DNA of 44,808 nucleotides, taken from positions 1 to 44,808 of the forward strand of contig NW_020290111.1 of the NCBI RefSeq assembly GCF_003144195.1. The letters run 5' to 3'. The notes under the pieces were generated by a model, which saw nothing but the letters and a program-made list of their open reading frames with translations, did not search any database and was not told the origin of the DNA. The stretch is from Ceraceosorus guamensis (Eukaryota > Basidiomycota > Exobasidiomycetes > Ceraceosorales > Ceraceosoraceae). Shown here piece by piece: positions 11,916 through 23,900 of the stretch (its first letter is position 1; every line of letters starts with the position of its first letter). The position numbers and the translations under genes are program-made.

Positions 11916-12914
11916 ATGGTTAGTACTGCATTCACGCGAGAGCTGTGCTGCATCATCAGCAATTCATCTCGCCACCATGCGCAGCTGCATGACCAGCTGT
12001 TCATAGTCGTGTAAACCTGCCCAGCCGACGAGCTATCAGGTCCTGCGTAGCCGGGCTCTTTGCGACAGGAGGAGGTTCGGTGGAGGTAGTCAAGGCGCGA
12101 TTGGACAGGCGTCGAGCACGGGTGGGATATCAGAGACGGCGATTGGTGGAGGCGAACGCCTAGTGCTACACAGCTGGCAAGTCCGAAGCCTTCGACCCCA
12201 CGTACGGGAAAAGATCCAGCTTGTTCTGCGGCACGATGGCCCGAGACTTGATCGCAGAACACGTCCGTCGAGCATCACATCGTTTCCGTCGTGCTTCCCT
12301 GTCCTCGCAGCTGGTACAAGTAAGGAGTACACAAGCTTACGCTCCGACCGCGCACCTTCTCACCCCTGCACAGCCGTCTCAAAAGTCTTTCCGCACCAAG
12401 TCCAAGCTGGCAAAGGCCGCTCGTCAAAACAGGTGAGCGAGCGCTATCTCGCGCACGTAGGCTGAAATTGCAAGTCGACTCGTCATCTGACACGCCACTT
12501 CCGCAACCACTGCGAACGTCATCTCCACCTTCAGGCCTATTCCTTCTTGGTTCAGAATGAAGACTGGAAACAAGATCCAGTACAACGCTAAGCGTAGACA
12601 CTGGCGCCGCACGAAGCTTGGACGTGAGTACGCATTATATGTAGGGGGAGCGACGATGGCACTTGCAGACAATCGGCGAGGGTCGCACTTGTAGGGGAGA
12701 GGATTTTGCTTGCGTAGATGCTTGCATCGAGCGGTGGGTGGTTTGCGCAAGCGAGTAAGGCAGAGCAAGCCGGCCGACGCTTGGTGAAATACGGCGCGTT
12801 GCTCCTTCCATCGACATGGTCGTACCCGAACCCATCAGCGCGCACTCTCAACCTTCAATTCGAGCACTGGTGCTAACCCGCATCTTTCCATGCCTTACCA
12901 TTACCACAGTCTAA
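11916..12914 (+). CDS. RPL39: 60S ribosomal protein eL39
   Basis: Small basic protein lining the ribosomal exit tunnel. Four coding exons: 11916-11918, 12374-12432, 12535-12623 and 12910-12914, giving 51 residues, the family's exact length. The first coding exon is only the ATG, followed at once by a GTTAGT donor. The last supplies the final two bases of a leucine codon plus the stop. The product runs [50 protein letters not shown], with the animal-type ending KLGL rather than the yeast ending KMNI. Introns are 455, 102 and 286 bases, so about 84% of the gene is intron. This is common for ribosomal protein genes, but the two micro-exons would defeat most gene finders. It is divergent from uS2 and converges on VPS15. 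Confidence 0.95.
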
Positions 12915-13427
12915 ACCGCTCGACGCTCCCACAAGAAAAGGCTCCAATTTCCCCGATTGCTCGAGCCATCGAAACTTGGTCATCATCTCATTGTTGCAAG
13001 TTCGATGACTCAATAAGTAGCGAATCCTGTATCAACGTCAACAACAGACATGCTCATGCCGTCCAAGCGCAATCCATAGCATCCCCTTCAACGACCCTTC
13101 CAAATTGCGCCACATCGCGTCATCACGTCGGCATTTCTTCCGGTCAATGCCAGTCGTTTGTCATCTGTCGCTTTAATCTGGTAGGTATAGAGGCGATATG
13201 TGTGTCATTCGAACACGGAGCCGGTGCAGCATGAGCCATGGTGACGAAAGTGTGGTGAATCGAGAGGGCTTAGAGAAACGCGCTTGCGAGGACGCAGGAA
13301 CAGCAGGCGTGTCAACGAGATGTGATCAGAAGCGCAAAAGGAACGTGTAGTATTATATGTGCATGGGCAGGAGTGTACGCATCAGTGGAAACGCAAGGGG
13401 TCTGGTCCATGGCAAAGTCCACAGCGT
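12915..13427. other. Convergent spacer between eL39 and VPS15
   Basis: The spacer is 513 bases between two stop codons facing each other. It should contain both 3' UTRs and terminators. A 114-codon plus-strand frame overlaps it but has no family features. Nothing else was seen. Confidence 0.5.
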
Positions 13428-16400
13428 CTACTCCCACACTCGGATCGTTCCGCTCGCATCTCCCGCGACGACGCATCGGAATGGCGACTCGATGACGTTC
13501 AAAGCAGTGATAGCGTCTTTGTGAGCCCTCATGAGACTCTGAGCTTCCGTCTGCTGGTGCGTCAGTAGAGGCGAACGGGCAGGTGCAGTGGATTTCTGAG
13601 CAGCTGCGCTCGAATGGCTTCCGCCGCCTCCGCTCGAATTTGTTCTCTGCTTGTGCTGCGATTGCGGGAGTGTGTGGATGTGTAGAGTCACTGGCGCGCC
13701 ATCGGACGTGCTGGTGTGCGACCTGCGCCAGAGACGAGAAAACGCAAACACGTGTAAGCCGAGGTTGGCTTCTCACGGACCACATCGACTCACCAAAATT
13801 CTCCGCGCTCTTCTCCACTGGCAAAGGAAACGCTCTTCTCCACTCTTCCAAGATCCCAAAATCGCAAAGTCCGATCAGCACCACCGCTCAGCATGTAGCC
13901 CGCCGGACCTTCGCGTTGCGCTGTGCCCGTTGGGCCGCTGTACTCATTCGTTTGCGCTTCGTCGCTGGCCAGTTTACCCGCATCGACCCACCCGCCAGGC
14001 ACGTGCGAGGCGGGCGCGCTAGAAGTGTAGCCTTCCAACGAGACGTAGAGAGCCTTGGCGCTGGGGACCTGCGTGGCAACGTCTTGCAAAGACGCTGCTG
14101 CGACCTCCGCGTGCGCAGAGGTGGCCTCCGCATCCAGTTGGGAAGGCGCGGTCGTTCGCGCTTCGAGCGATGCTTCCTGCAACTTCACGAAGCGTTCGAT
14201 GGCTTGAGCGGCGCTGCCTAGACCGCCAGCGTGAGGGCCGCTTGCTGCGCTTTGCAACGGTGTGAGGGACTGTGCTCCTTTTGCCTCTGTCCCGTCCGCA
14301 CTGCCCCCTCGCACATGCCGCAGTGATCGCTGCTGAGCTTCTTCCGAACTTGTTGAGGCTTGGCTGCGCTGTCCGTTACCTGGTTTGCGATCGCTCGTCA
14401 CATCAAAGCTCTCCACCTTCTGGCACTTGTCAATGTCCCAAATCTCCACCATCGGATCCGCAGTCGCAGCAGCGGCCTCCGGCGTTCCGATATCTGCAAT
14501 CGAGTATCCTTGCGCGGCTGCCCGCCCAGCTGAATGGTCGCCTATCCTCTCGAACGCAACCAGCACGAGCCGGCCCCTACCTTTGCTTGGGTGGGGAATG
14601 ACACGATTGATGCGCACGACTGCCGCTCGTTGATGATCCAGGCGTTTGGCTGCTTCTGTGCCCTCTGGAACCCCAATTCTCCAGCTCTTGAGTAGCAAGG
14701 AAAATCGAAGGTCCCACAGCGCCAGTACCCCGCCGAGTGTGCCAACAAGCAACCATATGTTTCTTTTGTCCGAGCACATGCAAGTGATGGGGCCGAAGTG
14801 CGAAGGATTGCTCAGCGTCTGAAGAACTTGCATTGTGCGGAGATCGAGAATGGTGATTTTCGAAGCGCTGGTACCCAGGATGAGCGTAGCGATTCCAGTC
14901 TCTGCCGTATGCGACGAGCTGACCGCACTAGTCACTGAGCTCTGTAAAAGACATAGCGCATGTTCACCAGGTCGAGAAAGTTGGAAATTCGAGACAAGTC
15001 GCAATTTCCCGTACTTTGGCAAAGAAGAGGCAGCGTTGACGTCGACTCGCACAATGTGCACGCTTCCATCCATCGATGCGCTAGCGACGCAGTGTGTGCC
15101 CTCGAGTATCGTCAGTGCTGTGACTCCGCCGCTCTGTGCAGAATAGGTCGCGCGAGAGTGCGAAGTGACGTTCTTCTCCAAGCGAGCAGTATCCCACACT
15201 TTGAGAGTGCCATCCATCGAGCCAGAGACAAAAAAGGCTTGGTCTGGAGAAACAACGATGCCGCTGACGGAGGCGGTGTGCTCGGTAAAGTAGGCCACTA
15301 AGCTCCCCTCCGGTCGCCTGTTGCTACCGCCCGAGCTTGTAGTGCGCGAAGTTGCAGAAGCTGCGCGCATGCCACGGCGGCGTGATGAAGGACCAAAGCC
15401 TGCCGGAACATTAGGACCCCAGATGGACGGTCTGTCACGAAAGTTGGCAAAGTACGCTGCTTCTGTAAGATGGAAGCCCGAGCACTACAATCCATCAGCA
15501 TGCCGTTGAAGGCGCCACGAGACAAACACTTGCGCTACTGACCTAGATGCGCTTTGATGTATGGGTCATCACCCGCATAATTGGAAGAGAAGGCGGCAGC
15601 TTCATTCGCCTCGGCTCCTGCTTTGCCCTGATCGAGCCCTTGCAGTCGCATGGCAAGGTCAGACATGGTGCCGGTGGCTAACGCTGCGGAAGCACCCACT
15701 GCCGGAGCAGCCTTGCCGATGCCCAGTCCGCCTTGGGCCGCAGATGCGGACGATGGAGGGCTGACGTGCATCGCACTGGCTTGCAGCGTGGAGGGTAGGC
15801 TCGCCTGTGAAGGCTCTTGTTGCCGGCGACTCAGCAGATCAGCAGCTTCCGACGCATCGTCAGCTGCCTTGGACTTCTTCTTCAGCTCAGCGAGCGGCCC
15901 CAAGGGCGTACCCATCTCACTCGGAACGCGACTGCCTGCCAGTCGTCTCCGAGCGATCTGATTCGAGAAGGAATCTTGTGCCATCGATCGACCGGACCCT
16001 TGACCGACGGACTGCGTATCGAGCTTGCCAGTTCCGGCGTTGCCCTTTCCAGCGCCGCGAGAACTGAAGAGAATAGTGAGGGGTGTTACACCTTCGATGC
16101 TCTGCACGCCTTGAGCGCCCTGGCGAATCAATGGCTTAGAGGTGCCATCATCCCCTGAGGTGGCAGTGGAAACGGATTGCCTAGAGCTGAGTGTCGTCGT
16201 TTCGATGAGAGCCTCTGTCAGCTATTGATGGAGGCGGAGCAGCGCTTTTCGCTTACCTCGACTGTCTTGCCAGCTTCCATATGTAGTCGCGCAGGGCTAC
16301 CAGCTTGATCTCGTCGTCAGGTGCCAGCCCAGCCGCGCGGAGCTTGTCCAAGTAACCGTCGTCCCTGTCCCAAGGTAGCACGGTCACTTGTCAGCCAAGC

Positions 16401-19400
16401 GCGATGGGACTGCACGACAGATCGAGCGACTCACTCCTCGCTTCGTGGCAAAGCAGTTTTCCAAACATGCTTCCCCTTCTTTTGAGCAATTAGGCTAATG
16501 CCTTCCCGAGCAAGTCCATTTTTGTGCGAATCCGCCGTCGGCTTCCAGAAGCTCGTTTTGCCAACTCGTGCAGCCCACATTGTGGCTGCGCTGAGGACAG
16601 GTCGGCTGAGCGGCGTCTTGACGAATTGCAGCAGCTCCAACTCTGTGGTGCAGGCAAGGTCCGCTCGCAACAACGGCCGAATTTGCGGATATATGAGAGC
16701 CCACACATCTGTCGTCGACGAATTTGCGCACGTGAGCTCCAGAAGCGTCGCGGCTCGCAGTCGCAGCCAGTAATTAGGGTGACACAGAAATCCCACTGTA
16801 CAGCCCACTACGTCCGACAGCTTTGCTCGAGAGACGACTTGCCCTCGGTAGGGCAGCGAGTGCTCTGCTTGCTGGATATCTCGAGTGGCGCCGGTAGAAC
16901 GCACGAGGTTGGTCGTCGTCGAGGAATCTGCTCCGAATAGCTCGATAAGGCTATCGAAGACTTGCAGCACGACGGCTTCCTCAGGGTCGGACAAGGCTTG
17001 AAGCATCAGAGGCAGGATATACTCCTCAAAGCTAGCTTGGCCAACCACATGAGCCACGCCGACGATCGCGTCGAAGAAGGAACACCGCAATGCCCACGAT
17101 CTGTCGTTGAGATAGGTGATCATGTGGCTCAAGAAAACGTCATTGGTCGAGGTCGTGCCAAAGAAGGAGCAAAGAGGAGCGATGTTGGCCAAAAGTGCCC
17201 TCTTGACAGAGATAGAAGTGTCAGTGAGCAGCGTAGTGACTTGCTCTTGGAAGAAGGCTCGCAAGCCATTCAACTGCGCGTCGTAATTGCCTTCCTCGGC
17301 TTGCGGATCCAAAGTCGATTGGCTCGAACTTTGGTCTTCACATGCTGCATCCCCGCCAAATTCTTCGTAGGCGTGGTCACCATCCAGGCGAAGTGCCTGT
17401 GCTAATTGCAGGAAGCGCTCCCCGCTTTCGCACAACTTGGCAATGCACGATGCGTACAACGTCCGCACCATTGGCGAGGCGTCTGTGGCCAAACGTCGCA
17501 GATTTGGCATGAGGTACTCTTGAAAGACGATCGTGTTGGCCGGCGTCAGCTTGTCGATCAACAAGAGGAGTTGCGCGATGGCTCGCACAGCAGAGGCGCG
17601 GACACTCTCAACGTCTTTCAAGAGCGCAATCATGTACGGCAAAACGCGGTCCAATTTGACTTCTTCCGTCAGCCAGCCGGACGAGAGATGGAGAAGAAGC
17701 TCCAATGCTCGCGTCTTGCTAGAAGGCCTGACTGCACTTCGCAGAGACGCCAACAGAGGCGTCAGGATCAACAACGCTGGTCCGTCTGTAGTCGCCGAAT
17801 GCGTGCGCCTGCTGAGCGCTTGAGGTGCAAGACCTGGGATATTGAGCTGGATGGGAAGCACGCGTTCGGCCGCTTGCCTGCTTCTGGCATTCTTGTTCGC
17901 ATTGTATGTGGCTTCGACGTCGGCATCGCCAAAAGGGTCGTCACTGACTGCGCCTGCCATGATTGGACGTCGGCCTCCGTCCAGATGATGGACTATTTCC
18001 GACCACTCTTCGAACAATCGCTCGATGCGTTCGTCTGATTCCGCTCTTACTTGTAAAGAGGCATTCCCAGGCAGACCTTCTGGCTTGCCTGAAGTAGACG
18101 CAGCAGCGCTTTGTGTTGGCGTGTTGGCCTTGGAGGGTGGTGCCAGCGGTGCGCTCATTGCTGCTGCTGCACTACTAGCAGCATCCTGACGAACAGAGGT
18201 AGCGCGACCCGAGAGCTTCTGAAGCTCGGTCAAATATGGCCCCATGAAGGAGTAGAAAATTTCTGGCAGCGCGTTGCCTCTAGCTCGACGCAGTGCGTCA
18301 TCAAATGAGCCGCGGGAAGAGGGCGAAAGCTGAACCATGCAGCGTATCAGAGTCCGAATGTCCGCGTCCTGTACCTCCGATAGCGCTTGCTCAACGTCGT
18401 ATTGCTTTTCGCGATACTTGAAGAGCTGGGTGAGGGTGAACGTCGGAGATCCATCCCTCCACAACTCTGCAAGAACGCAGCCCATGGAGAAAACATCCAT
18501 CTGCTCCGTTACGCCCGTAAAGCGCTCGAGGCTGACCTCCGTCACGGCGCCCTGCGCATCTTGACGGCTCTCCTTTGCGCTCGAGTGCCCCAATCGGCCC
18601 TCTCGTGCGGGTGCTGTAGATTCGCTGCTTGGCGGCAGTCGCTCTGTCTCCTTGTAGAATCGCTCCGGTGCGACGTAGCATGTTCGACGGCCCGAGGTGC
18701 CAAAGAAATAGTTGAAATCTGCCGGGTCATGGAGTGGTAGGTAGCATGGCTTGAAAGAGGACGAGAAATCGGTGACGTAGACGTTGAGGGAGGACGTGAT
18801 GAGGATGTTCTCGCACTTGAGATCGCCGTGAGACATCTAGAATGCAGCCAGCCCATTGGTCAGAAGATCTGCGACTGTCCCGAAGTGGGTTGCAGGCAGG
18901 CAGGCAGCCAGCCAGCCAGCCACATACCTTTCTAGCGTGCACATCTCGCAGGGCGACCAGCAGCTGATAGGTGATCCACTTTTTCTCAATCGTCGTCAAG
19001 AATGGCCGCGTGCTGACGGGCCACGTAAATCTCATCGTCAGCGCGCAGCGACGGGGGAGGACTGGATAGCGATCATCTTCTCGCATGTACGCACCTGATA
19101 CGATCGTAGAGATTGTGCGCCAGCCACTGACGCAGCACGTATCCCGCTGTGCTCGTCTCCGCCACCTTTTGATAGGTCAGCACGTGAGGCACATCTGCCA
19201 GCGCTTCCCTCTCGACTGTGAGGGGTGCACGAGCATGGGCGTCCAAAGGCTGAAGTCAGTTTGGGAGCAGCCGCCACTGCTAGTAGTGCCCTGCTATCAC
19301 GCACTTTTGAGGAGCTGCATCATTGGTCTGAGAGACATGGAAGCATCCGGCTTGAGGTACGCTTTGACCACCACTTGACCATGTCTATGCTTCGCTCGAG

Positions 19401-19683
19401 CTGCTCTCAAGAAGCGCGAAGAGCCCATACTGTTGCAAGCAGGAGGCGTAGACATGGATGAGCATGAGCGTGAGCATGCGCATGCGCATGAGCATGAGCA
19501 TGAGCATGCGCATGAGCATGAGCACGAGCGCCAGCGCGAGCACCATGGCAACAAATAGCACTGTCGCACTCACCTCTGATCGTACTGCAGCTCCCCATCC
19601 GCTTCCTGTATCAGATTGCCCAGTCCCACATTGGGAGGCAAGCGCGACCCAACCGCTCCACTCGAGCTCGTCGTATTGCCCAT
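13428..19683 (-). CDS. VPS15: Vps15 regulatory protein kinase of the Vps34 PI3-kinase complex
   Basis: Membrane-anchored partner of the class III PI3-kinase Vps34, acting in vacuolar sorting and autophagy. Nine exons on the minus strand: 19683-19574, 19429-19305, 19215-19095, 19012-18928, 18836-16435, 16364-16257, 16186-15543, 15462-13794 and 13722-13428, all in phase, 1852 residues (yeast about 1450). The start MGN is the N-myristoylation signal of the family. The kinase domain (about 37-330) shows SMGSSRFLRAARAKHR, STRPFLTTIEKKWI, HGDLKCEN in place of HRDLKxxN, and DFSSSFKP in place of DFG, both typical of Vps15. HEAT-like helices fill about 460-900. The WD40 part (about 1200-1852) has GSMDGTLKVWD, LSGGADRTLRFWD and the terminal DASGTIRVWE. 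The extra length lies in serine/alanine-rich linkers at about 985-1200 and 1560-1700. Confidence 0.95.
19458..19530. repeat. (GCATGA)n hexanucleotide tract in VPS15 intron 1
   Basis: About twelve degenerate units of ATGAGC/ATGCGC lie inside the 144-base first intron of VPS15 (19430-19573) and fill half of it. Antisense reading gives alanine-histidine runs, which are artefacts. Confidence 0.85.
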
Positions 19684-19713
19684 CTCTTCTGCAACGCGCA
19701 AGCGGGGCTCTTC

Positions 19714-19781
19714 GAGCGTGGAGCGTGGAGCGTGGAGCGTGGAGCGTGGAGCGTGGAGCGTGGAGCGTGGAGCGTGGAGCG
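19714..19781. repeat. (GAGCGTG)n heptanucleotide array
   Basis: Nine perfect copies of GAGCGTG (19714-19776) plus a partial one. The array begins only 31 bases upstream of the VPS15 ATG, so it lies in the 5' UTR or core promoter. Confidence 0.95.
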
Positions 19782-20064
19782 CGAATCGAGATGGTAGAGT
19801 ATGCCGTGCGTGCTACCTTGAAATGAGCGCCGCACACAACTTCATACCCAATGGCTTCCTCGCGCTGCAGCTCCGTCTAGGCGCGGAGATGCTGCATGCA
19901 CACAAGCCTCGATCTGCGCCCAGGTGAAGCGTCTCATATACCAGCGAGCCAGTCGAAGGGGAGTCCTGCTGGGTCTGCGAGGGATGGATGTTGCCAGCGG
20001 CAAAAAAAGTGAAAAGGGTGCGCAAAGGTCGTCAAGGCGAATTGCGAGTCGCAGGAGATGACGG

Positions 20065-20100
20065 TGCATGTTGCGTGTTGCGTGTTGCGTGTTGCGTGTT
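20065..20100. repeat. (TTGCGTG)n heptanucleotide array
   Basis: Four perfect copies of TTGCGTG starting at 20071, with a decayed copy in front, in the VPS15 upstream spacer. Confidence 0.9.
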
Positions 20101-20362
20101 CATCGCATGAACAACCTTGAACGTTCAGAGCTCGAATCTCCGCCCACATCACTCGGCTCACTCACACACACTCAGACTCATCGTGCAGCAGACTCGACTC
20201 GACCGCGTGACTTCCGACGTCCCCCTGCGCGCGCGCGCGCGCCCCCTCCACCAACGCGAGGGTACAATTCAGAGTCACGTGTGCAACGACGAACAGCCCG
20301 CCTTTGAGGACCCCCACTCTGCCTCATAATCCCTGTCCGCTGCCCAAAAAGACTGTGACTGT

Positions 20363-20387
20363 GACTCTTGACTCTTGACTCTTGACT
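20363..20387. repeat. (GACTCTT)n heptanucleotide array
   Basis: 3.6 perfect copies of GACTCTT, preceded directly by GACTGT hexamers. Confidence 0.9.
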
Positions 20388-20928
20388 AGCTTCATGCAAC
20401 TGACAATCAATGAATGGTGGTTGTGATCCTTGATTTACAATCCACAATCGATCGATGCGTCCAGATTCCCCGGAACGACTCGGCAAGGACTCGCCATGCG
20501 ATCCCCAGTTTTTTTTTTCGTATTCCCCCAAATCCCGTTCACCTAGCCCTACCGAGTACCGATCATGATGAGGGAGGGCGTTCGAAGCTTGACGTCAAAG
20601 TGCACACACACACACAGCCTGTAATGACGAGATGCAGTCGCCCCGCATGCCGAAGCGAATACCGAACATTTCAAGAAGTGCGGGTAGAAGGAGAAGAACT
20701 TGCACAAGCCTACGCAAAGGGTGGGGCAGCGGATTCTTTGAGCCTCCAGCGACCAGGCGATGACACGCATCCATGCGCCATCCTCGCACGGTCAGCCGAG
20801 GCGCGTCGTAAAGCGGCACGAATAATGCAAGCACATGGACATTCGAAGACTTTCTTTCTTTCTGAACTGCAACGGGAAAAGATTGGCAAGCACGCGTCTT
20901 CTATACATTCTTGATTCAAAAGCATCCT

Positions 20929-23900
20929 CTACTCTGCAGCACTGCGAGTCTCGGGCAGCAGTCCGTTGGCCATGAGAAGCCGTCTATAAGTCTCCGCTTG
21001 CGCCTTTTCCACTTCTAATTCGCGCCTTAAAGAGCTGTTCACAAAGCGATCCGGTTCGCCCGGACAGAAGAGAGAGAGCCGGGGGGGGGGGGGGGAGCAT
21101 GCGTCAGCTGAACAGATCCATCAAGTACGTATCAAACTTTGGACTCACCTGTTAAGCATGTTTGCTTCGTTGCGCGCCGATTTGCTACTCTTCACCTCTC
21201 TTCTTAGCGCAGCCAATTCCTCATCCCTACTGCCTTGCGCATCTTCCCACATCCCATCCAACTCCTCATTAAAGGCCTTTTCAAAAAGCAGGCAAACCTG
21301 CGATCAGCTTTCCAATCAAGTCGGCCTTTTTGGCCTGGCGCGATTCTCGTGCTCACCTTGTGCAGCGCTGTATTTTCCAACCTGCCATCCTTCTCCAGCT
21401 GAGTCAACAATTCGCATTTGCGCTTCAACACCTCCACCTGACTCTGCATCTGTCTCATCTCTCCAACATCCCTTCTCAAGCCCACCGTCTCCGCTTCCAA
21501 GTCCCGCAAATCCTTCTGCAGGCCGAGCACCGCAGACGTTTCTGCTGGTCTCGCCTCATCTTTGGCGCTCGACATTCTCGCGAGATGTTCCTGCAGTGCT
21601 ACGAGCTCGTCCGCCGCGACGACCTGTTTCTCCGTCGCCTCTCCGATCCAAGCGTTCAGGAACTTCAACAGCTTGTCCGCGTCGCGCGCCTCGAGCCCAG
21701 GACCATCGCCGATGCTTCTCCTCTTCAGACCCTTCTCCACCTCGTACACCTCTTCCTGAAGCTCTTTCAGATCTGCTGAGTGCGCCGCACAACTCGAGAC
21801 GAGTGTTTGCAGCGTGCGCTCCATCTCGCTCCCTTGCGGATCTTTTTCTGCGGATATCGAAGAAGCAGACGAAGAGCCCATCCAGTCAGCCTCCGAAAGG
21901 CCTGATCTGGTCCGCGGTCTGCCGTCGCCTTGATCCTTCGTTGATGTCGCTCTTCTAGGCCCAATAGGACTAGGACCTCTTCCGTGCTGTAGACTCTCGC
22001 TAGCAGAAAGACAGCTCGACTGCTGTCGGCTTCCATGGGATCGCTTCGGTGCCCGTTCAGACGCATCGTCATCAGGAGCAGATCGTTTGGATGCAGAAGT
22101 GACTCGCTTTGCGACGCGTGGCCCATCCGCTTCGAGCTCGCTCGGAAGTGCATGCGCGCCAGCTGGCAGCCCAGCAGACGAGCCAGGCACGGGTTTCCGC
22201 CTGACCGGCGGTGATCTGGGCGAGAGCGGTTCGCCTTCTTGCTCATGCTGAGACGGTCGAGCAGGTGTGCTCCTGGTGCGTTGTCTGGCCGACGCATCTT
22301 TCGAAGGAGATTCTGCACCCGCCAATACATCCAGTCTCTGGCCTGATCCGGAAGCGCTGTACCTCGGCGTGAGATCGCACTGATCCGCGCTCAGGTCCCC
22401 GATCGAAGTGTTTGCTTCTGCGCCCAAAGAAGCCGCTCTTCGGAACCTATCCGGCGTATTGGAGGACGCGTTGCCGCGGAGGGGCACGCCAAGCCTGGCC
22501 GGTGTGCCAGTGCCATGTTTCAGGTAGGCCTGCACGTCCGGACTGTTCTGAGCCAGGGCGCCACCGGCCGAGAAGCCCCTGAGCATCTCTCGACTCCCGA
22601 CGCTGGTCGCGGCAGTCGAGTATGTCCTGGCGCTGATAGATTGAGCGGCTCCGCTGAGGCTGCTGGTCTTGCTGTGGGAGCTCTTGGTCCTCCTTGTGCT
22701 CGCACCAGTAGCTGGCGATCCCCGCGTGTAAGCGACGTGCCCGTTGGATAAGGCAAAAGGATCAGCTGCAGAGTTCTTCACACTTCCCGGTGTCCCAAAC
22801 AAATTCCGGCTGAGCGTTTCCAGGCCTTGCGCGACTCGGCCCCTGTGACTACTCGGCGTGGTCGGTGTGCCCATTCCAAAGGCGTGATGGGAAGGATCAA
22901 AGTCGTGCATCCTTTTGATGGCGTGAGCGCCAAGAGTGCGCATCTGATCATCGAGGTCTCTGAGAGGTAGCAGCATCTCCTCGTCATCCTCTCGCGAACC
23001 CTTGATGGCTGTCGTGTAGGAGAAGCGACCCGTGTCTTCATCGATCGAGTGGATCCGAAGCGTAGCATGTGGAGGTGCGAGCTCGGTTCCAAAGGGCAGT
23101 TGATCGGCTTCTCCATGTATGTCCACCTGCAAAGCAACAACGCTCTTGCTTGTCTCGGCCAAGAAGGCTCTCCTAGTGTACACGTTCCAGTAGGTCAATC
23201 GTCTGACTGGTATTTCGTCTGCGCTTTGCAAGCTCTCGGAAATACTGCACCGCACGTAGCTCCGTCCCTCCTTCGTCTTGGCCATAGCTTGTGCTCTCCA
23301 AAGGTTTTCCAGGAACCTCATCTTCTCCGACCTGGCTGATGATCCGCCTGGAGCATTATCGTTGCCGTAGCCCGCAGCCAAAGCTGGAGTGGTCTTGCCA
23401 GGGGACAAGGCGCTGCTTCCCAGGCTCGCATTGTACGTGTCGTGCGTAGCGTAACATCTACTCAGTCTGCCTGCCCACTTCTCGCCGGAGCAGTGCGCTG
23501 GGCCTTTGGCAAAGCGCAGCACGAAATCGTTGCCACCAGCATCCACCGCCTTGATGTCGCTGAGATCCACAGTACCTCTGAATCCCAGTTCCATCTTGTT
23601 GCTTGCAGCTTTCGAACTCGATGAAGACGTCCCGCTGCGCTCCACAAATGTCCTCATCTGGTCTGCGAGCCGATTGATGTCTTCTAGACCGACCATTTGC
23701 CTAGCGCAGATGGAAGTAGAAGATCTCTTGAGGATGACCAAGCAGTCGTCAAAGAGGAACAAGCTGCAGTGCTGCACCCTGCCGGTTCCCACGGCAGCAG
23801 CACCAGCAGCAGCGCTCCCACCTGGAGCGACACTGCCAGGCGAAAAGGCAGCAGCAGCAGCTGGCCCAAAGAGGTCCATGGGAAAGTCTTCGACATCTAT

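Larger units (their letters stand above)
19684..20928. other. Spacer upstream of VPS15, downstream of the RhoGEF
   Basis: Both neighbours are on the minus strand, so the left part is the VPS15 promoter and the right part the RhoGEF 3' end. It contains three separate seven-base tandem repeats, a short GC-alternating run (about 20227-20243) and a T run at 20510-20517. No gene is supported. Confidence 0.55.

Noticed and set aside
13312-13884. 190-codon minus-strand frame overlapping the VPS15 end
   Set aside because: Out of frame with the VPS15 C-terminal exon, whose WD40 ending is clear.
19407-19598. Ala-His-rich minus-strand frame over the GCATGA tract
   Set aside because: Translation of a tandem repeat inside a VPS15 intron.
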